Translations under genes and position numbers: made by a program
Assembly: GCA_035712985.1 (NCBI GenBank)
Contig: DASTAE010000350.1
Location: 1 to 6,823, forward strand
From: Actinospica sp035712985
GTDB lineage: Bacteria > Actinomycetota > Actinomycetes > Streptomycetales > Catenulisporaceae
Direction of reading: 5' to 3'
DNA length: 6,823 nt
The notes under the pieces: generated by a model
The model's database searches: none
What the model was told of the DNA's origin: nothing
The model's input: only the letters and a program-made list of their open reading frames with translations
Shown: positions 1 to 4,313 of the stretch, piece by piece
How positions within the stretch are numbered: the first letter of the stretch is position 1
How the letters are laid out: each line of letters opens with the position of its first letter

Positions 1-2
1 GC

Positions 3-779
3 GTCGACACCGCGTGTTCCTCCTCCCTCGTCGCGCTGCACCTCGCGGTCCAAGCGCTGCGCCGCGGCGAATGCTCGCTCGCGCTGGCCGGCGGCGTCAT
101 GGTCATGGCGACCCCGGTGTCGTTCATGGGCTTCAGCCAGCAGCAGGGGCTGGCGGCCGACGGCCGCTGCAAGGCGTTCTCGGCGTCGGCGGACGGCACC
201 GGCTGGGGCGAGGGCGCGGGCCTGGTGTTGCTGGAGCGGCTCTCGGACGCTCAGCGCAACGGGCATCCGGTGCTCGCGGTGATCCGGGGCAGTGCGGTGA
301 ATCAGGACGGCGCGAGCAACGGGCTGACCGCGCCGAACGGCCCGTCGCAGCAGCGGGTGATCGCGCAGGCACTGGCCAACGCGGGACTCACGTTCGACGA
401 CGTCGACGTGGTGGAGGGACACGGCACCGGCACCGCGCTCGGCGACCCGATCGAGGCGCAGGCGCTGCTGGCCACGTACGGCCGCGAGCGCCCGGAGGGC
501 CGGCCGCTGTATCTGGGTTCGATCAAGTCGAACCTCGGGCACACCACGGCGGCCGCGGGCATCGCGGGCGTGATGAAGATGGTGCTCGCGCTCCAGGCGG
601 GCGTGCTGCCCAAGACCCTGCACGCCGAGGAGCCCTCCCCCAAGATCGACTGGGACGACCGGAAGCTCAGGTTGCTGACGGAGTCCGAGCCGTGGCCCGT
701 CCGCGAGCACCCGCGCCGCGCGGCCGTCTCCTCGTTCGGCATCTCGGGCACGAACGCGCACCTGATCCTCGAGCAGGCT
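3..779 (+). other. Ketosynthase (KS) domain, C-terminal part
   Basis: This domain catalyses decarboxylative Claisen condensation of the upstream chain with the extender unit on the ACP. The active-site Cys sits in DTACSSS (Cys5, TGT at 15-17). The two catalytic His residues are His140 in EGHGTGT (420-422) and His180 in KSNLGHT (540-542). The Cys-His-His spacings of 135 and 40 residues equal those of the erythromycin synthase KS domains, as I remember them. The active-site residue is Cys, not the Gln of loading-module KSQ domains, so this is an elongating KS. The domain ends near SSFGISGTNAHLILEQ. The N-terminal part is cut off by the window edge. Confidence 0.96.
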
Positions 780-3700
780 CCCGAGGCCGAACCGGCCGCC
801 GAGCCCGACGCCCCACTAGCGGACGACGGCGCCTGGCTGCTGTCGGCGCGCAGCGCGGGCGCGCTGCGCGAGCAGGCGCGGCGGCTCGAGCGGAGCCTGT
901 CCGCGAACGCCGGCCTGGCCGCGCGGCCGCGGGCGGTCGGCGCGGCGCTGCGGCGCCGGGCCGCGCTGAGCCACCGCGCCGTCGTGCTCGGCGAGGACTC
1001 CGAGCGGCTCGCCGACGGACTGCGCGCGCTGGCCGAGGGGACGAACGCCGCGAACCTGGTCCAGGGCGTCGTGCGGCCGGGGAGCACGGACCTCGTGTTC
1101 GTCTACCCGGGCCAGGGCGGCCAGTGGGCCGGCATGGGCGCGGACCTGCTCGACGCGAACCTGGTGTTCGCGCAGGCCATCGCCGAGTGCGACGCGGCGC
1201 TGTATCCGTACACGGACTGGCACCTGCTCGACGTCCTGCGGCAGACCCCTGACGAGCCCACGCTGACCTTCGACCGGGTGGACGTCGTGCAGCCCGCTCT
1301 CTGGGCCCTGATGATCGCGCTGACGAAGCTCTGGCAGTCGTACGGCGTGCACCCGGCGGCGGTGATCGGCCACTCGCAGGGCGAGATCGCCGCCGCGCAC
1401 GTCGCCGGGGCGCTGTCGTTGCAGGACAGCGCGCGCATCGTCGCGCTGCGGTCCAAGGCGCTGATCGACCTCTCGGGCGGCGGCGGGATGGCCTCGCTGG
1501 CCGTGTCGGCGGAGCGCGGCCGACTGCTGCTCGCGAACTATCCGGAGGTCTCGATCGCGGCCGTGAACAGCCCGTCCTCGATCGTCGTCAGCGGCGACCC
1601 GGCGCAGCTGCGGACGCTGCTGGAGGCCGCCGAGGCGCAGGGGATCCGCAAGCGGCTGCTGCCGGTGGACTACGCCTCGCACTCGGCGCACGTCGAGCGG
1701 CTGCGGGACGGCCTGCTCACGGACCTCGCCGGGATCGCGGCGGTCGCCGACGGCCCCACCATCCCGTTCTACTCGGCGCTGACCGGCGGCGTGCTCGATC
1801 CGGCCACGCTCGGGACCGCGGAGTACTGGTACGAGAACCTGCGCCGGCCGGTCCGCTTCCACGAGGCGACCTCGGCGCTCATCGCCGACGGCTTCCGCGC
1901 GTTCCTGGAGCCGACCGCGCACCCGACGCTCACGCCGGCCATCCAGGAGACCGGCGACCACGCCGACACGGCGCTCGCCACGGTGACCTCGCTCCAGCGC
2001 GACCAGTCCGGGCCCAGGCAGATCGCCCTCAACCTGGCCCGCGCGTGGACCCAGGGTCAGCCGACCTATCCCGCCGTCGAGAGCGCGGGCGCCCTCGACC
2101 TGCCGACGTACGCCTTCCAGCACAAGCGCTTCTGGCTGGAGCGCGCCGCCGCCGAGACCGCGACGACCGTCGAAGCCTCGGATGCGGAGTTCTGGGACGC
2201 CGTCCGCGACGGTTCCGACACGCTGGCCACGGCCCTCGGCCTCGACGACGATCCGACGCGTGAGGCGCTGCGCTCCGTGCTGCCGGCGCTCGAAGCCTGG
2301 CGCCTGGGACGGGAGCAGGCGTCCGCGCTCCAGTCGTGGCGGTATCAGATCACGTGGGAACCGACTCGGCAGACGGACAAGCCGACGCTCTCCGGGACCT
2401 GGGTCGTGGCCGTGGCGGCCGCGACGGCCGACTCCGCGTGGACCGAGGTGTGCCGGCAGGCGATCGCGGATCACGGCGGTCGGGCGGCTCTGCTCGTCGT
2501 CGAGGTCGGCGATACGCGGGATGTCGTCGCGGAGCGGCTGCGCGATCTCGGTGGCGACGAGCCGGCCGGAGTCGTGTCGCTGCTCGGCTTCGACGAGGAG
2601 CCCTCGGCCGAGTTCGACGCCGTGACCCGAGGCCTGACGTCGAGCATCGCGCTCGTCGGCGGGGTCACCGATCTCGGCGGCGCGGTGCCGATCTGGTTCC
2701 TGACCACCGACGCCGTCGGCGCGCGGCCCGACGATCGGGTCGAGCACCCGACGCAGGCTCAGATCTGGGGCTTCGGCAAGACGCTGGCCGTCGAGAATCC
2801 CAAGCTGTGGGGCGGTCAGCTCGACCTCCCCGCGGAGCCTGCGGCCGGCGTCGGCGAGCTGCTCGCGACCGCTCTGGCCAAGGCCGGGGGAGAGGATCAG
2901 TTGGCGCTGCGCGGCGGCGCGCTCTCGGCGCGGCGGCTCGTGCGCGACTCGGCCCCGAAGAGCGAGGCGGGGACCTGGCAGCCGCACGGAACCGTGCTGG
3001 TCACCGGCGCGACGGGCGCCCTCGGCACGCACCTCGTCCGCTGGCTCGCGCGGCGCGGCGCGGACCACCTCGTCCTGCTGAACAACACCGGTCCGGACGC
3101 GGCGAAGTCGGTCGCGCTTCGCGAGGAGCTCGCGGAGCGGTATCCGAACCTCGGGCTCGTCATCGAGGCCTGCGACCTCTCCGACGCGGATGCGCTGCGG
3201 CGGATCCTGCTCGACATCCCGGCGGCCCATCCGTTGACCGCGGTCTTCCACGCGGCAGGCGTCGCCGACGGCGGACTGCTCGACGAATTGACGCTTCCGC
3301 AGTTCGACAACGTGCTGCGGGCGAAGGCGGTCGGCGCGCGGAACCTGCACGAGCTCACGAAGGATCTGAACCTCGAGGCCTTCGTCATGTACTCGTCGTG
3401 CGCGGGCGTCCTGCCGGCGATCACCGAGGCGAACTACGCGGCGGCCAACGCCTACCTCGACGGCCTGGCCGCTCATCGGCGGGCGAACGGGCTGGCCGCC
3501 ACGGCGGTCGTCTGGGGCGTGTGGGGCGGCGGCGGGATCGGCGGGGCCAGCCTCGCCGAGTGGCTGCGCGAGGGCGGCGTGCGCGCGATGGAGCCGAAGG
3601 TGGCGCTCGCGGCGCTCGGCGACGTGCTCGACCGGGACGAGACGCACGTCGCGGTCGTCGACATCGACTGGGCCAGGTTCACCGCGTTCAGCCAGCCGAA

Positions 3701-4202
3701 CGTGCCGACGATCGTCGCGCGGATCCCCGAGGTCAAGGCCGCGCTGCGCGGCGCGGGACGCGAGGCCGAGGACGAGGCGGCGGAGATCCCGCCGCTGCGC
3801 GCGAAGCTGGCCGGGCTCGCCGCGTCGCGCTGGCATCGCGCGCTGCTGGACACGATCTGCGCGGAGGCGGCGGCCGTGCTGGGCCACGGGGACGCCACCG
3901 GGATCGACCCCGAGCGGTTGTTCAGGGACAGCGGTTTCGACTCGCTCACCGGCGTGGAGCTGCGCAACCGGATCAATGTGCTGACCGGGCTCAAGGTGCC
4001 CTCGACGCTCGTCTTCGACCACCCGACCCCGGTCGCCCTCGCCCGGCACCTGCGCGCGTCGCTCGAGGCGGAGTCCGGCGGCCGGCCGCAGGACGCGCAG
4101 CAGGCTCCGGTGCCGCTGCCGGTGGTCGTGGTGACCGACGTGGACGTCGACGACGCCTCGGACGAGGACCTCTTCGCCCTGATCGACGGGTCCGCGCCCT
4201 GA
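3..4202 (+). CDS. Type I modular polyketide synthase, final KS-AT-KR-ACP module (5'-partial)
   Basis: This is a cytosolic multidomain enzyme that performs one round of polyketide chain extension. The frame is open from the window edge and gives 1,399 visible residues before TGA. Residue numbers here count from the Val codon at position 3. Domain order is KS (from just before the active-site Cys), KS-AT linker, AT (about 364-667), post-AT linker ending in YAFQ...FWLE, KR (about 727-1248), ACP (about 1279-1350) and an acidic tail. No DH, ER or TE motif is present. The predicted step is condensation with methylmalonyl-CoA, then beta-keto reduction if the KR works. The true start lies upstream. 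At least the first part of the KS (roughly 170 residues in relatives) is missing, possibly along with further modules. Ending after an ACP without a TE implies transfer to another PKS subunit. I noticed no TTA codon. Family and architecture are certain; the metabolite is unknown. Confidence 0.97.
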   Translation, partial: VDTACSSSLVALHLAVQALRRGECSLALAGGVMVMATPVSFMGFSQQQGLAADGRCKAFSASADGTGWGEGAGLVLLERLSDAQRNGHPVLAVIRGSAVNQDGASNGLTAPNGPSQQRVIAQALANAGLTFDDVDVVEGHGTGTALGDPIEAQALLATYGRERPEGRPLYLGSIKSNLGHTTAAAGIAGVMKMVLALQAGVLPKTLHAEEPSPKIDWDDRKLRLLTESEPWPVREHPRRAAVSSFGISGTNAHLILEQAPEAEPAAEPDAPLADDGAWLLSARSAGALREQARRLERSLSANAGLAARPRAVGAALRRRAALSHRAVVLGEDSERLADGLRALAEGTNAANLVQGVVRPGSTDLVFVYPGQGGQWAGMGADLLDANLVFAQAIAECDAALYPYTDWHLLDVLRQTPDEPTLTFDRVDVVQPALWALMIALTKLWQSYGVHPAAVIGHSQGEIAAAHVAGALSLQDSARIVALRSKALIDLSGGGGMASLAVSAERGRLLLANYPEVSIAAVNSPSSIVVSGDPAQLRTLLEAAEAQGIRKRLLPVDYASHSAHVERLRDGLLTDLAGIAAVADGPTIPFYSALTGGVLDPATLGTAEYWYENLRRPVRFHEATSALIADGFRAFLEPTAHPTLTPAIQETGDHADTALATVTSLQRDQSGPRQIALNLARAWTQGQPTYPAVESAGALDLPTYAFQHKRFWLERAAAETATTVEASDAEFWDAVRDGSDTLATALGLDDDPTREALRSVLPALEAWRLGREQASALQSWRYQITWEPTRQTDKPTLSGTWVVAVAAATADSAWTEVCRQAIADHGGRAALLVVEVGDTRDVVAERLRDLGGDEPAGVVSLLGFDEEPSAEFDAVTRGLTSSIALVGGVTDLGGAVPIWFLTTDAVGARPDDRVEHPTQAQIWGFGKTLAVENPKLWGGQLDLPAEPAAGVGELLATALAKAGGEDQLALRGGALSARRLVRDSAPKSEAGTWQPHGTVLVTGATGALGTHLVRWLARRGADHLVLLNNTGPDAAKSVALREELAERYPNLGLVIEACDLSDADALRRILLDIPAAHPLTAVFHAAGVADGGLLDELTLPQFDNVLRAKAVGARNLHELTKDLNLEAFVMYSSCAGVLPAITEANYAAANAYLDGLAAHRRANGLAATAVVWGVWGGGGIGGASLAEWLREGGVRAMEPKVALAALGDVLDRDETHVAVVDIDWARFTAFSQPNVPTIVARIPEVKAALRGAGREAEDEAAEIPPLRAKLAGLAASRWHRALLDTICAEAAAVLGHGDATGIDPERLFRDSGFDSLTGVELRNRINVLTGLKVPSTLVFDHPTPVALARHLRASLEAESGGRPQDAQQAPVPLPVVVVTDVDVDDASDEDLFALIDGSAP
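1092..2003 (+). other. Acyltransferase (AT) domain, methylmalonyl-CoA type
   Basis: This domain loads the extender unit from CoA onto the ACP. It opens with FVYPGQGGQW. The nucleophile is Ser458 in GHSQGE (1374-1376), and the partner His560 lies 102 residues later in YASH (1671-1682). Three known specificity markers agree on methylmalonyl-CoA: YASH (malonyl enzymes carry HAFH), Gln after the catalytic Ser, and RVDVVQ at residues 425-430 upstream of the Ser. The inferred result is a methyl branch at the alpha carbon added by this module. Ethylmalonyl or rarer extenders usually change the YASH motif, so they are less likely. The domain ends around SLQRD. Confidence 0.93.
2181..3746 (+). other. 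Ketoreductase (KR) domain with atypical cofactor loop
   Basis: The domain has the usual structural half (about 2181-2980, beginning DAEFWDAV and including the WRYQITWEPT strand) and the catalytic half from about 2985. The nucleotide-binding turn is TGATGALG (3003-3026). The catalytic tetrad is complete: Lys1108, Ser1132, Tyr1145 and Asn1149, with spacings of 24, 13 and 4 residues as in active PKS KRs. Three places are unusual. The loop after the second strand reads LLNNTGPD where relatives have something like LTSRRGPD. The LDD fingerprint is ADG. The residue eight before the Tyr is Leu, so the A-type Trp is missing, while Asn just before the Tyr is a B-type feature. The WG...GGG region after the Tyr resembles B-type KRs. 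The domain is certainly a KR, but activity, cofactor and stereochemistry are open. Confidence 0.92.
3837..4052 (+). other. Acyl carrier protein (ACP) domain
   Basis: This domain carries the growing chain on a phosphopantetheine arm. The attachment site is Ser1314 in GFDSLTGVELRNR (Ser codon 3942-3944), followed by the usual VFDHPTP helix-start motif (about 4011-4031). The commonly seen LGFDS reads SGFDS here, a mild change next to the modification site that should not stop phosphopantetheinylation. It is the last catalytic-cycle domain of the subunit. Confidence 0.95.
4053..4202 (+). other. Short acidic C-terminal tail of the PKS subunit
   Basis: About 49 residues follow the ACP. First comes a Gln/Pro/Val-rich linker, then an Asp-rich stretch ending DASDEDLFALIDGSAP and the stop. 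There is no thioesterase GxSxG motif. The tail is far shorter than the classical four-helix C-terminal docking domain of erythromycin-type synthases. Similar acidic ends of the form 'DEELFALID' occur on other actinomycete PKS subunits (from memory). It probably serves as a small docking element to the next subunit, but that role is inferred. Confidence 0.6.
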
Positions 4203-4309
4203 CTCCGGCCGGCCCCGGCTGACTTAACGGATCCTGAGGAGCCTTCTTCCTGGTCGCTCCGCGGGCGGGTTACGGTGCTGAGCATGTTGATGTTGGGGCG
4301 TGCGGCATC
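4203..4309 (+). other. Intergenic gap between PKS and regulator
   Basis: This 107-base gap is the only non-coding stretch apart from the small reading frame inside it. It contains GC palindromes just after the PKS stop (CCGGCCGG, GCCGGCCCCGGC) with loops too small for a good hairpin, and a weak GGAGC/GCTCC pair (4238-4242 with 4256-4260). No T-run follows, so I do not call a terminator. It has a possible -10 element at 4271-4276. The regulator could be read through from the PKS transcript, have its own promoter, or both. Confidence 0.7.
4271..4276 (+). promoter_or_regulatory. Candidate -10 element (TACGGT) for the regulator
   Basis: TACGGT fits the actinobacterial TANNNT -10 pattern and ends exactly 7 bases before an ATG at 4284. 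That would place the transcript start at or next to the ATG, an arrangement known for leaderless actinobacterial messages. There is no recognisable -35 box at 17-18 bases (TCCTGG lies there). A six-base match in GC-rich DNA is weak on its own; only its position makes it worth listing. Confidence 0.3.
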
Positions 4310-4313
4310 GTGA
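4284..4313 (+). CDS. Possible nine-codon leader ORF overlapping the regulator start
   Basis: ATG at 4284 opens a frame encoding MLMLGRAAS. Its TGA stop (4311-4313) overlaps the regulator's GTG start (4310-4312) as GTGA, the arrangement typical of translational coupling. The ATG sits 7 bases after a TANNNT-like box and has no clear Shine-Dalgarno sequence, so a leaderless start is plausible. Translation through it could deliver ribosomes to the GTG, which itself has only a weak GGGG (4295-4298) upstream. A reading frame this short can arise by chance, and no homology can be judged. Alternatively the stretch is just the regulator's 5' untranslated region. Confidence 0.3.
   Translation: MLMLGRAAS

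Noticed and set aside
2142..2990. Possible DH or ER domain between AT and KR
   Set aside because: The stretch aligns in order with the KR structural half. No DH HxxxGxxxxP motif and no ER nucleotide-binding motif is seen, and the length fits a KR-only module.
816..4049. Very long open frame on the minus strand opposite the PKS gene
   Set aside because: The + strand encodes unmistakable PKS domains over the same bases. The antisense translation is Arg/Gly/Val-rich with no recognisable domain, as expected from GC-rich codon bias.
2336..4222. Plus-strand open frame overlapping the KR-ACP region in another frame
   Set aside because: It is a shadow of the PKS frame: Arg-rich, no domains, and it overlaps the KR catalytic tetrad and ACP Ser encoded in the PKS frame.
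4203..4262. Terminator hairpin after the PKS stop codon
   Set aside because: The GC palindromes near 4205-4220 leave loops of about two bases, the GGAGC/GCTCC pair is only 5 bp with a 13-base loop, and no T-run follows.
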